From: JAPOUP01 sp965203255 | Lineage (GTDB): Bacteria; Pseudomonadota; Alphaproteobacteria; Rhodobacterales; Rhodobacteraceae | DNA length: 64,000 nt | Reading direction: 5' to 3' | Assembly (NCBI GenBank): GCA_965203255.1 | Contig: OZ241882.1 | Span: 6,076,001-6,140,000, forward strand | In this document: positions 55,963-64,000 of the stretch, in pieces | Layout of the letters: each line of letters opens with the position of its first letter | Position numbering within the stretch: position 1 is the first letter of the stretch | Position numbers and translations under genes: made by a program | Notes under the pieces: generated by a model | Seen by the model: only the letters and a program-made list of their open reading frames with translations | Databases searched by the model: none | What the model was told of the DNA's origin: nothing

Positions 55963-57352
55963 ACCCACTTCCACTCCGAAGTGCAACACCGGCCATTCCC
56001 GCAGCGGGGGCGTAGCCCGAGCGTAGGGAATGGCCGGAAGGCGTGGTCTGCGGCCCCCGGGCGCCGCGGATCCGGCCCCGGAACGGCTGTGGTCCCGTCT
56101 GTATGGAGTCTATCCGGGCTTTCCGGGCGGCGCAACGCCTCCGCCGGGTCGGGTCGCGTCCGTCCGGGCGCAGGGAGGGCGCAGCCCGACCGGAGCCCGG
56201 ACGGACGCGACGGCGAAATCCTGTCCACCCCCTTCCTGCGCGCCGGCGGGAGGCGGTCGCGCGGCTTCAGGGAGGGCGGGCCTTGTGCAGCACCTCGGCG
56301 GGCGTCCGGTAGCCCAGCGCCCGGCGCGGACGCGCGTTCAGGCGGTCCTGCACCGCCCTCACCTCCGCGTCGCTGACCGTGCGGAGGTCCGTCCCCTTCG
56401 GCAGGTACTGCCGCACCAGCCCGTTGGTGTGCTCGTTCAGGCCACGCTCCCAGGAATGGCAGGGGGTGGCGAAGTGGAACCCGGCCCCGAGCTCCGCCGC
56501 CACGCCGGCGTGGCCCGCGAACTCCCTGCCGTTGTCCGCCGTGATCGTGTGGACGGGCACGGCGGACGGCCGGAGGAGATCCACCATCGCGGCGGAGACC
56601 GCGGCCGAGGTTCTCCGGTCAACCCTCTGTAAACACGTGTATTTCGACGCCCTGTCCACAAGGGAGACCACCGCCCCGCTGTGGCCCTTCCCGATGATCG
56701 TGTCCGCCTCCCAGTCGCCGACACGCTCCCTGCTCTCCACCTCATCCGGCCTCCCGGAGATGTCGACGCGGCCCGGGATGTGGCCCCGGCCCGAGTGCCG
56801 CCCGCCTCGCCGGTCCGGCTTCCTGCCGCGGCGCCGCAGCAGCAGGAACAGCCTGCCGCCCGCCTTCCTGTCGGCCTTCAGGCGCCCGGATGTCCACTGT
56901 CGGCCCACCGTCCAGCCGCCCTCCAGACGCAGCCGTCCCGCGACCTGCTCCGGGCTCCAGCCCTCCGCCAGAAGCCCCTCCACCTGCGCCCAGCGGTCGG
57001 GCGTCATCCTGCGGGGAACACTGGAGGCCGCGCTGCGGCGGGCCTCCGCCCTCCCCTGCGCCTCCCCGGGGCTGTACCCCCCGCCGCCGCCGTTACGGCG
57101 CAGCTCCCGCCAGACCGTCGTCCGGTCACGGCCCAGACGGGCCGCGATGGCCCCGTCGGACAGCCCGCTTTCCTTCAGCGCGCCGATCTGGCATCTCTCC
57201 TCATGGGTCAGGTGGCGGTAGCCCTCGGGCATGGCAGTCTCCTTCTCTTCAACAAAGGGACTGTCGCCGCTTCCTGGCCGATACGCAACATCATGCGACC
57301 GGAAAACCGGTCACCACCGCCACTGGTGTTGCACTTCAGGGTGGAATGGGGC
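55963..57352 (-). mobile_element. IS30-family element, copy D, 1390 bp with GAG duplication
   Basis: Same element and length as copy C. The ends are ACCCACTTCCACTCC at 55963 and the left inverted repeat ending GGAATGGGGC at 57352. A 3-bp direct repeat GAG lies at 55960-55962 and 57353-57355. It interrupts an IS630 element. Confidence 0.88.
56267..57232 (-). CDS. IS30-family transposase (copy D), intact
   Basis: 321-aa transposase beginning MPEGYRHLTHEERCQIGALK. The helix-turn-helix is LSDGAIAARLGRDRTTVW. The DDE residues lie in VGDWEADTIIGKGHSGA, TITADNGREFAGH and CHSWERGLNEHTNGL. It ends in NARPRRALGYRTPAEVL. This is the only IS30 copy of the four here with an uninterrupted frame and both ends, so it is the likely active source. 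Confidence 0.9.
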   Translation of the reverse strand: MPEGYRHLTHEERCQIGALKESGLSDGAIAARLGRDRTTVWRELRRNGGGGGYSPGEAQGRAEARRSAASSVPRRMTPDRWAQVEGLLAEGWSPEQVAGRLRLEGGWTVGRQWTSGRLKADRKAGGRLFLLLRRRGRKPDRRGGRHSGRGHIPGRVDISGRPDEVESRERVGDWEADTIIGKGHSGAVVSLVDRASKYTCLQRVDRRTSAAVSAAMVDLLRPSAVPVHTITADNGREFAGHAGVAAELGAGFHFATPCHSWERGLNEHTNGLVRQYLPKGTDLRTVSDAEVRAVQDRLNARPRRALGYRTPAEVLHKARPP

Positions 57353-57547
57353 GAGATTATTTATTTGGTTTGGTATGAGGAGTTCTGTGCCCAATTGAAC
57401 AATGAGCGGGCGGGTCGGTTAGGTATCCAGGGATTCCCGCTTTTGCAGATATCGGGATGGTTCCGGAAATTGGCGTCTTCCACCTGTCTATGGGCATGAA
57501 GGCCGAAACACTGTATCATGGGGCAACCTTCCGCATGAAGGGAAACG

Positions 57548-58777
57548 ATGCCGATTCAGTATGAGAGAGTCAGGGATTTCCTGCGCCTCGACGAGGGTGA
57601 TCCGCCACCGGTGTTCGTCGGACGCGACGACATCCTCTCCGATATCCTTGATACAGCCAAAGACAAGGCGGGCCGACCCAAGGTTACGCGGATCGTGCAG
57701 GGCGCACCAGGTGCTGGCAAGACTTCGATCCTGCACGAGATGCAGACACGATGGACTGGGGAGGACGGAACGCCAAGGGTTGTGACGCTTTCCAGCACCG
57801 ATCTTTTCGACAATATGTCCGGCGTGACCGCGTCCGTGATCGCGGCGGGAACAATGTCGAAGGAAAGCTGGCGGACATCCCTGCTGGACTGGACGGGAAA
57901 ACTGTCCGGTATCGGCGCCTTTGGATTTTCCATCAGTCGACAGGTCACCGAGCGACCGGAAAGTCTCGCAGCGGAACTGGCACGCCATGTCGGTACGCGA
58001 TGGCCAAACCCTGTCATCGTCGCCGTGGACGAGTCGCAGCGGTTCGCTGGGCATCCGACCACGCCTGAGTCCCGTTTTCTCCAGACGATTCATGATGGCA
58101 GTAAGGGTCTGCCTCTGATGCTGGTACTGGCGGGCCTGTCGGACACCGCTTCAAATGCCGTGAGGATGGGCCTGACGCGAAGTGTCAAGATTCACGGGGT
58201 TGGAAGGCTTGAACCAATGGATTCGAGAGTGTTCATGGAGAGGCTTTGTGAATATTTCGGCCTTGATGCCAGCCGCCATATCCGACGTCTGCATGACCTG
58301 GCCGACATATGCGATTGCTGGCCGCGGCACCTGCACCACGCGGCCAGCGCGCTGGCCAGCGAGGCGCTGCGGACAAAGGGGGAGATGGCGCGTTTTGACT
58401 GGTCAAGGGTGGAAGCCGAGACCCTGGACAGCCGCCAGTTTCATTATGAAAGCCAGCGCAGCCCGCAGATGCAGGAGGCGAGTGCGCTGTTGGCGGCGGT
58501 CATGGAAGACATTCCCGAGGTTCATTCCGTCGCGAAAGGGAAAGACGGGAAAGTTACCAGGGCGGATGTCCTGAACTGTATTGAGCGCCATGACAGGCCT
58601 GGAGGTCCGGTCGAATCGCGTCTGCCCGACGGCATGACCTCCCGTGATTTCCTTAACCATCTGATACACAGGGGTGTTCTATTCAGCGATGCCGGTGGCT
58701 TCATCCATTCACCGATTCCCTCCTTCCGGTCGTACCTCATCGAGGCGGGGCCGAACCGACGCCTGGACTGGTCTTGA
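57548..58777 (+). CDS. AAA-type ATP-binding protein
   Basis: 409-aa P-loop ATPase of the AAA_16/Orc1-like kind. Walker A is VQGAPGAGKTSILHEMQ at about residue 55, and Walker B is VIVAVDESQRF at about 160. A C-terminal helical region follows, with RLHDLADICDCWPRHLHHAA and MTSRDFLNHLIHRGVLFSDA. The ATG has AAGGGA upstream. It is isolated between an IS630 and an IS21-like remnant and may be the survivor of a larger accessory unit. A possible partner frame begins at 58801. Function unknown. Confidence 0.72.
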   Translation: MPIQYERVRDFLRLDEGDPPPVFVGRDDILSDILDTAKDKAGRPKVTRIVQGAPGAGKTSILHEMQTRWTGEDGTPRVVTLSSTDLFDNMSGVTASVIAAGTMSKESWRTSLLDWTGKLSGIGAFGFSISRQVTERPESLAAELARHVGTRWPNPVIVAVDESQRFAGHPTTPESRFLQTIHDGSKGLPLMLVLAGLSDTASNAVRMGLTRSVKIHGVGRLEPMDSRVFMERLCEYFGLDASRHIRRLHDLADICDCWPRHLHHAASALASEALRTKGEMARFDWSRVEAETLDSRQFHYESQRSPQMQEASALLAAVMEDIPEVHSVAKGKDGKVTRADVLNCIERHDRPGGPVESRLPDGMTSRDFLNHLIHRGVLFSDAGGFIHSPIPSFRSYLIEAGPNRRLDWS

Positions 58778-58800
58778 AGAAGGAGGGCGGCAGTGACGGC

Positions 58801-58998
58801 ATGGAACGCGGTTTCTGGGGCGTGATCCTGAGGCTTCATGGGCTGGGAATCTCGGCCCGTGATGCGGTGGATTCACAACCCTTCCCGCTCCGGTGGCCGG
58901 CGATGACTTCCTCGCCAGGCCCGACCCGTCCGGGGGGAACCTGCCCGATCTGGCCTAGACAGCCCAGAATCCTGTTTCTGTTGTTACGACGGGCATAA
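58801..58998 (+). CDS. Short frame after the AAA ATPase, possibly truncated
   Basis: 65 codons beginning MERGFWGVILRLHGLGISAR. AAGGAGG lies upstream, overlapping the ATPase stop, which would fit translational coupling. It runs into the end of the IS21-like remnant at 58994, so a longer original gene may have been cut. The sequence is not recognised. Confidence 0.3.
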   Translation: MERGFWGVILRLHGLGISARDAVDSQPFPLRWPAMTSSPGPTRPGGTCPIWPRQPRILFLLLRRA

Positions 58999-59440
58999 TT
59001 TTGCCAGTTGACGACCATATTTCTGCCACCTGACGGCACGTCACAGAAATCAGGCGATGTGCGGTCTTTCCGGCCTGAATCCGGAAGGACGGCCTGCCCG
59101 GGCCGGCCCCCTGGCACGTCCGTCCCCGACTGTTCCCCCCGCGGCCGCCCGTCCGTCATCGCCGGGGCGCCATGCAGACAGCAACGGAGTTCGGCGCGGA
59201 ACGGCGGGACCGGGGTCATGGGACCGGTCCGGACAGGGCATGCGCGGGCGGCAGGGGGCTTCCGGAGCGCAGCTGATTCGTCAGGCGTCCCGTCCGGGGC
59301 CGCTTTCATAGGTGATTCGCCCGGAAACCGGGGTCTTCCGCCTCGATCCCTCTGGCGAACAGCCAGATTCGGCCGTCCGAAGCCGAAAAGACGCAGCTTT
59401 CGGTGGCAGAATTATGGTCGTACAGGTGGCAAAATTATGG
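58994..59440. mobile_element. Non-autonomous IS21-like remnant (both ends, no transposase)
   Basis: The left end has CATAATTTTGCCAGTTGACG followed by ACCATATTTCTGCCACC. The right end, read on the opposite strand, has CCATAATTTTGCCACCTGTA followed by CGACCATAATTCTGCCACC. Two internal repeats per end with inverted symmetry are typical of IS21. The 370 bp between them contain no istA or istB similarity that I can see, so this is an internally deleted or substituted derivative of about 450 bp. Confidence 0.6.
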
Positions 59441-59681
59441 GGGATTATATAGCCCGAAAAACCGAATGTCCGGACCGTCTCCGCCGTAGGCACGGACAGG
59501 CCCTGAGAAATCTTCGAAGTCATTGCGATGCACTGAAGTCCCACGAGTTGCCATGATTCATGGGCGATGGACAGAAGGAGACCACCCGAGCCAAGCTGAA
59601 TCTTCCCAGCAGTCAAAGGCCGTTCTTCAATGCGGATTTGGGCTTGCCCGGCAATACGCGAAGTCCGGACAGGTCTTGCAG
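59441..59681. other. Intergenic region downstream of xthA
   Basis: No supported gene between the IS21-like remnant and the xthA stop. Confidence 0.3.
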
Positions 59682-60461
59682 CTATGCGTCAAGCTCAATT
59701 ACAACCGGGACATGGTCAGAAGGTTTTTCTCGGTCCCGGACGTATTCGTCGATGCGACAGTCCGTCAGCAGGTCCGCCGCCTGAGGCGTCAACAGAAAAT
59801 GATCAATGCGTATGCCGTTGTTGCGCCGCCTTGCACCGCCCTGAAAATCCCAGAATGTATAGTTGTCAGACGCCTGGATCCGAGCCCGAAATGCTTCGGT
59901 GAATCCTAGGTTTACAATTCTCTGAAAGGAGTCACGGGTCTCCTGGAGATAAAGTGCGTCGGACTCCCAGATTTCAGGGCGGGCTGCGTCCTCAGCCTGT
60001 GGAATGACGTTGTAATCACCTGCCATCAGCGCTGGTTCCTCCTCGTCGAGAAGCGCCTGCGCACGCGATCTCAGGCGTTTCATCCATGCTAGTTTGTACT
60101 GATACTTTGGCCCAGGTGCCGGATTTCCGTTCGGTAGGTAGAGACCGCAGACTCTGACGGCCCTCTTGTTCACGACCGTCGCTTCAATCCATCTCGCCTG
60201 TCTGTCCTGCTCGTCACCGGGAAGGTCCCTCTGCACATCCTCGATCTGGAACTTTGACAGTATTGCCACCCCGTTAAAGCTCTTTTGGCCGTGGACCACG
60301 ACGTTATAGCCGCGGTCTTCGAAATGCTCGCTTGGAAAGGCTTCGTCGACTGACTTGATTTCCTGCAGGAGCGCAACATCCGGTTGCGCTTCTTCAAGCC
60401 AGTCTGTGAGCGCATTCATGCGTGCCTTGATGCCGTTGATGTTGAATGTTGCGATTATCAT
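59682..60461 (-). CDS. xthA: Exodeoxyribonuclease III
   Basis: AP endonuclease and 3'-5' exonuclease of base-excision repair, 259 aa. Family motifs are IIATFNINGIKARMNALTDW, the metal-binding Glu in VALLQEIKSVDEAFP, VCGLYLPNGNP, the active-site MAGDYNVIP, and RIDHFLLTP and KPSDHVPVVIEL at the C-terminus (catalytic His). Full length and intact. In related genomes it sits next to erpA; here a 1.73 kb IS separates the two. Confidence 0.95.
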   Translation of the reverse strand: MIIATFNINGIKARMNALTDWLEEAQPDVALLQEIKSVDEAFPSEHFEDRGYNVVVHGQKSFNGVAILSKFQIEDVQRDLPGDEQDRQARWIEATVVNKRAVRVCGLYLPNGNPAPGPKYQYKLAWMKRLRSRAQALLDEEEPALMAGDYNVIPQAEDAARPEIWESDALYLQETRDSFQRIVNLGFTEAFRARIQASDNYTFWDFQGGARRRNNGIRIDHFLLTPQAADLLTDCRIDEYVRDREKPSDHVPVVIELDA

Positions 60462-60590
60462 TGAGGTTCCCTATTCAGGATGATCTAGCAGATGTGGATA
60501 GTCAGGAAAACCCGGATCGGAACTGGTGAAGGACAATCCCGAGCTGGGTTTGTCCGTCCTTGCATAGTGCCGCGCCCGCGAACGGCTAGG

Positions 60591-60830
60591 TTATGATCGT
60601 CGTTCATCTGGAGACTTCGGCACGGCTATCAGATCTTTGGCAAGCGCATGGCGCTTGGGGCCGCGTGCCATCATTGTCATGCCTCCACACCACGAACGAC
60701 TATCTCGCCGATCACCGGGCCGAGTCGGTGTGTGAAAAGTGTAGCTTGCCTGAAGTCGTGCATTCAGACCGCTGCCGCCGGTCGCGATATAGCGAACCGG
60801 GCCAGCCCTACCGGCATCGTGAGTGGCCAT
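60591..60830 (-). CDS. Hypothetical frame between xthA and the IS
   Basis: 79 codons on the minus strand starting ATG at 60830, five bases before the left target duplication of the IS. It is not recognised and has no clear ribosome-binding site. The IS insertion may have removed its upstream region. Treat as weak. Confidence 0.2.
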   Translation of the reverse strand: MATHDAGRAGPVRYIATGGSGLNARLQASYTFHTPTRPGDRRDSRSWCGGMTMMARGPKRHALAKDLIAVPKSPDERRS

Positions 60831-60843
60831 CCTATCTGCCAGC

Positions 60844-62574
60844 CAGCAATTCCCACCAGCCCTTCCAGACCCCGTATTCCATGGGGTTCCGTGATCCGGG
60901 TTTCGTAAACTTTTCCTGTCAGGCGGACGGAAACCGCCCGGAATCCTCTGGACATCATAGGCTGGGGCCCTTGCCGCATCCCTGATGACCTCACTGACGG
61001 GAGTTGGGACGATGCGGTTTCGGAAGGACCTCGGCAGGCCCGGGTCGGTCGGGGCGCTGGCGGAATGTTTCGGCGCGGTCGACGATCCGGTGGACGGGCG
61101 CCGGTTCAGCCTCGCGGACCACCTCATGTCGGCGTTCGCGATGTTCCCGCTGAAGTATCCGTCGCTCCTGCAGTCCGGCAGGGACAGCCGCGGTGACGCC
61201 ATCGTCCGCGGCAACCTCCGGACGCTGTCCGGGATCGCGGCGGCGCCCTGCGACCCCGCCATGCGCAGACGCCCCGGCACGGCCGGCCCCAGGCAGCCGC
61301 CACCGGCGTCGGGACCCTGTTCGCGAGGCTGCAGCGCGGCAGGGTGCTGGAGGACCAGCCGGTTTTCGACGGCCACTACCTGATCCCGGTCGACGGCACC
61401 GGCTACTTCAGCTCAAGGTCCGTCCACTGCGACCACTGCCGCCTCGCCAACCACAGTGACGGGTCGAAGGGCCATTCCCACAGCATGCTCGCCGCCGTGG
61501 TCTGCCATCCCGACCGCCGGGAGGTGCTGCCGCTGGCCCCGGAGCCGATCGCCAGGACCGACGGGGACAGGAGGAACGGCTGCGAGCGCAACGCCGCGGC
61601 GCGGTTCATCGACGACCTCCGGCGGGAGCATCCGCATCTGAAGGCCATCGTCCTGCAGGACGGCCTCGCGTCCAACGGACCCCACATCGCCCGCCTGCGG
61701 CGGCACGGCCTCCGCTTCATCCTCGGCGCGAAACCCGGCGACCACGCGCTGCTGTTCGCCAGCCCCGCCGCCAGCCCCGACACCCGCGCGGCCCGGTTCA
61801 CCGACGCCGACGGCACCCTGCACGAACTGCGCTACCTGAACGGCGCGCCAGTCAACGCCTCCCATCCCGACATCAGGGCCAGCGTCATCGAATACCGGGA
61901 GACGGTCATCAAAAGGAAATGCATCGCGAAGCACCACCGCGGCCCGGACGACCCGACCCACCGCGTGGAGGGGAAACGGAAGGGGCTCCCCTGGGTCACC
62001 GACCTTCCCGTGGACGGCGACAGCCTCATGCCGGTCATGCGCGCCGCCCGCTCCCGCTGGCGCATCGAGAACGGGACCTTCAACACGCTGAAGAACCAGG
62101 GCTACCGCTCCGGGCACAGCTTCGGGCACGGAAAGCGGCGCCTGACCACGGTGCTCGCCATGACGATGACGCTCGCCTTCCTCACCGCCCGGACCGGGGC
62201 CGCCTCCTGCAGGGTGTTCGCCGCCGCGCTGGAGGCGAGGGGGCGGCTGAAGTGCCTCCGGGAGAGAACCCGGTAATGCTTTCCCGACTTCCCGATCCCC
62301 GACTGGCGGACCCTCCACCCCGCCCTGACCCACGGGCACGCGGCGGTGGCCCTGACCGTCGCCGGACCGTCCGGACGGTCGCCGCCGCGGGGCGGGGCGC
62401 CCGGGCGCGCCTGAACGCCCGACCGAACCGCCCCAGGGCAGACCCGCGACACATCCCTTTTTCCCGCCGGAACGCCGCCGGAGGTCCCCGCACGCCCGGA
62501 TTCCGCCTGAATCCGACGCCGACGCCCGCGCCAAGCCGGAAACCGGACCGGAATTTCACTGGCGGGAATTTCTG
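60844..62574 (+). mobile_element. 1.73 kb IS (IS4-superfamily/ISNCY-like), copy 2, with 9-bp target duplication
   Basis: Same ends as the copy at 17745-19478. The perfect 9-bp duplication TCTGCCAGC lies at 60835-60843 and 62575-62583. Comparison of the two copies defines the element exactly. It lies between erpA and xthA. Confidence 0.9.
61012..62276 (+). pseudogene. Transposase of the 1.73 kb IS (copy 2), frameshifted
   Basis: Starts MRFRKDLGRPGSVGALAECF like copy 1. A one-base deletion near 61300 shifts the frame, and the protein continues as MLEDQPVFDGHYLIPVDGTG (first Asp) through IVLQDGLASNGPH to RWRIENGTFNTLKNQGY. It then meets a TAA at 62274-62276 where copy 1 continues for 40 more codons. 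Inactive. Confidence 0.85.
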
Positions 62575-62583
62575 TCTGCCAGC

Positions 62584-62840
62584 AGCTTCGATGGATTGAT
62601 CACACGCCTGCATCTCACGCTCGGCAAGACCGTATCGAACACCTGCCGCAGGGAACCGACTCACTTCGTTCCTTACTGTGTCCGATGTAATCCGTCGAAT
62701 GCGCACGGATCCCGTCCGATGATGCTGGAAAAGAGAGTTCAGACTCGGCCCGAGTTTTTGTTCGGGCCGAAAAGGTACTTCCCCGATTCCTTAACTTCGC
62801 TTGCAATAGTCGCCGCGCTCTCCAAGAAATCGCTCATCAT
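62584..62840. other. Intergenic region downstream of erpA
   Basis: No supported gene. A minus-strand frame beginning near 62706 ends at a stop formed just across the IS target site, which suggests it is not a conserved gene. Confidence 0.3.
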
Positions 62841-63167
62841 TCAGATCGAGAACGACGTGCCGCAACCACAGGAACTGGTCACGTTCGGATTGTCGATGAC
62901 AAAGCGTGCACCTATCAGTTCTTCCGAATAGTCGATGGTTGCATTGGCAAGAAAGGGAAGGGACACTTCGTCAATCACAACGCGCTCACCGTCAGGACCT
63001 CTCAGAATCGTATCGCCCTCCGCTGGTTCGTCCAACGAGATGTCATATTGGAAACCCGAGCAGCCGCCGCCATCGACGGCAATGCGGAGGGCCTTGCCAC
63101 TGTCACCCGCGCCGATATTGGCAAGTTGGGTGTACGCTCGGTCGGTGACTTTGGGCGGAATGAGCAA
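62841..63167 (-). CDS. erpA: Iron-sulfur cluster insertion protein (A-type, ErpA-like)
   Basis: A-type carrier that delivers Fe-S clusters to apoproteins, 108 aa. The three cluster cysteines are in GGGCSGFQYD and SSCGCGTSFSI. The conserved N-terminal portion starts at IPPKVTDRAYTQL. The frame has no internal ATG; the TTG at 63167 gives the normal family length, whereas the ATG at 63251 would overlap the divergent dgt start. The divergent gap to dgt would then be 76 bp and would hold both promoters. Confidence 0.85.
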   Translation of the reverse strand: MLIPPKVTDRAYTQLANIGAGDSGKALRIAVDGGGCSGFQYDISLDEPAEGDTILRGPDGERVVIDEVSLPFLANATIDYSEELIGARFVIDNPNVTSSCGCGTSFSI

Positions 63168-63243
63168 GGTCTGGCATCCGGCATTCAGTTTCTGTCCGAT
63201 ACAGGATATATGCTCTTGAGGACCGTGTGGCAAGGATAAGCAG

Positions 63244-64000
63244 ATGCTCATGGAATATGCAGCACGCGGGAATCTGTCACGCGGGCGACTTTACCCGGAG
63301 AACGAGAGCCGGTTCCGAACGTGTTTCCAACGCGATCGGGACCGAATTATACATTCGAGTGCCTTCAGGAGATTGAAGCACAAGACGCAGGTCTTCATCG
63401 AGCATGAGGGCGACTACTATCGAACGCGGATGACGCATTCGATCGAGGTGGCTCAGGTTGCGCGAACCGTCGCCACGGCGCTGGGCCTAAACGAGCAACT
63501 GACCGAGGCGGTGGCACTGGCACACGATTTGGGACATCCACCATTTGGCCATGCCGGAGAAGAAACGCTTCAGCACCTGATGGAACCCTTTGGAGGGTTC
63601 GACCACAATGCTCAGGCGATCCGGATTGTGACATGTCTGGAGCGGCATTACGCCGGTTTCGACGGTCTTAACCTCACTTGGGAGACACTTGAGGGTATTG
63701 CGAAGCACAATGGCCCGTTGACAGGCGAGATTCCCTATGCGCTAGCCGAGTATAACAAGCTCCATGATCTTGAGTTCCACACCTATGCGAGTCTGGAAGC
63801 ACAGGTTGCGTCGCTGGCCGATGATGTCGCCTACTGCAGTCATGATCTCCATGACGGATTGCGTGCAGGGCTTTTTTCGACACATGAAATCGCTGAACTG
63901 CCACTTCTTGACGAGTGCTTCTCACAGGTTGACTTCGCGTATAGGGGGCTTGACGGATACCGGCGCCAGCATGAGGCCCTGCGCCGGTTCTTTGGGCTGA
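63244..64000 (+). CDS. dgt: dGTP triphosphohydrolase (partial, runs off the window)
   Basis: HD-domain dNTP triphosphohydrolase, the first 252 codons of about 380. Seen: ESRFRTCFQRDRDRIIHSSA, FRRLKHKTQVF, RTRMTHSIEVAQVARTVA, and the HD metal site ALAHDLGHPPFGHAGE. DHNAQAIRIVT and ASLADDVAYCSHDLHDGL complete the catalytic pocket. A second ATG two codons in (63250) is possible. The 3' end lies beyond 64000. Confidence 0.92.
   Translation, partial: MLMEYAARGNLSRGRLYPENESRFRTCFQRDRDRIIHSSAFRRLKHKTQVFIEHEGDYYRTRMTHSIEVAQVARTVATALGLNEQLTEAVALAHDLGHPPFGHAGEETLQHLMEPFGGFDHNAQAIRIVTCLERHYAGFDGLNLTWETLEGIAKHNGPLTGEIPYALAEYNKLHDLEFHTYASLEAQVASLADDVAYCSHDLHDGLRAGLFSTHEIAELPLLDECFSQVDFAYRGLDGYRRQHEALRRFFGL

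Larger units (their letters stand above)
54747..57373 (+). mobile_element. IS630-family element with nested IS30
   Basis: Inverted ends CCAAACCAAATTAATAAT at 54747 and, inverted, TTATTTATTTGGTTTGG at the right end (to 57373). The TA target duplication lies at 54745-54746 and 57374-57375. The right part is interrupted by IS30 copy D at 55963-57352. Confidence 0.88.

Noticed and set aside
1..64000. tRNA or rRNA genes
   Set aside because: No T-loop-like consensus with matching acceptor stems and no rRNA sequence was noticed. This was by eye only, so a tRNA could have been missed.

Overview
The window looks like a piece of an alphaproteobacterial chromosome, probably Rhodobacterales-like. This is an inference from gene content and order: a soxBDAG sarcosine oxidase operon, overlapping ccmI-ruvX-DUF1289 genes, erpA divergent from dgt, a TRAP transporter with fused permease, and sodB. 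No rRNA, tRNA or CRISPR array was seen. Insertion sequences make up a large share of the window. They are visibly more GC-rich than the host genes and are often inserted into one another.

Layout. 0.3-8.9 kb: TRAP transporter (binding protein plus fused QM permease), zinc alcohol dehydrogenase, class III aminotransferase and a DUF475 membrane protein. 9.0-12.3 kb: a decayed ParB fragment and an IS5-family element broken by an IS110-family element. 12.7-13.1 kb: a cluster of five unexplained ~24 bp repeats. 13.1-15.7 kb: a truncated small gene, an EamA exporter and a DUF4143-type ATPase. 16.1-25.3 kb: a graveyard island with a fused DUF6499-like/aldehyde dehydrogenase relic, two pieces of a short prokaryotic Argonaute separated by an IS30 composite, IS21 and ParB fragments, a Xre/MbcA antitoxin with a frameshifted RES toxin, a DUF932 gene with one stop codon, and a tyrosine integrase with one stop codon. 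The integrase lies against the 5' end of dusA (25.4-26.4 kb), a known island integration site. 26.8-36.5 kb: almost pure IS sequence (IS66, IS4, IS1380 containing an IS4/DruA-type element, an ISNCY-type element, IS630, IS30). 36.5-38.4 kb: an RTX repeat gene with one internal stop. 38.5-54.2 kb: a mostly intact core block (DUF1289, ruvX, ccmI, soxBDAG, a sigma-region-4-like protein, sodB, rarD, a LOG-family gene, a LysM protein, an ABC exporter). 54.7-57.4 kb: an IS630 containing an IS30. 57.5-64 kb: an AAA ATPase, a non-autonomous IS21-like remnant, xthA, a second copy of the 1.73 kb IS, erpA and the start of dgt.

How the genes fit together. The core genes cover uptake and oxidation of small organic compounds: the TRAP system, and sarcosine demethylation by SoxBDAG, which makes glycine, methylene-THF and H2O2. 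They also cover cytochrome c maturation, oxidative-stress defence (SodB) and DNA repair (RuvX, XthA). The mobile part reads as an integrative element at dusA that carried partition, toxin-antitoxin and Argonaute functions. It has since been inactivated by point nonsense mutations, frameshifts and repeated IS insertion. Several insertions are resolved to the base by inverted repeats and target duplications: GGCGGCAGG and TCTGCCAGC (9 bp) for the two copies of one IS, CGGA for the IS4/DruA element, ACAA and GAG for two IS30 copies, and TA for IS630.
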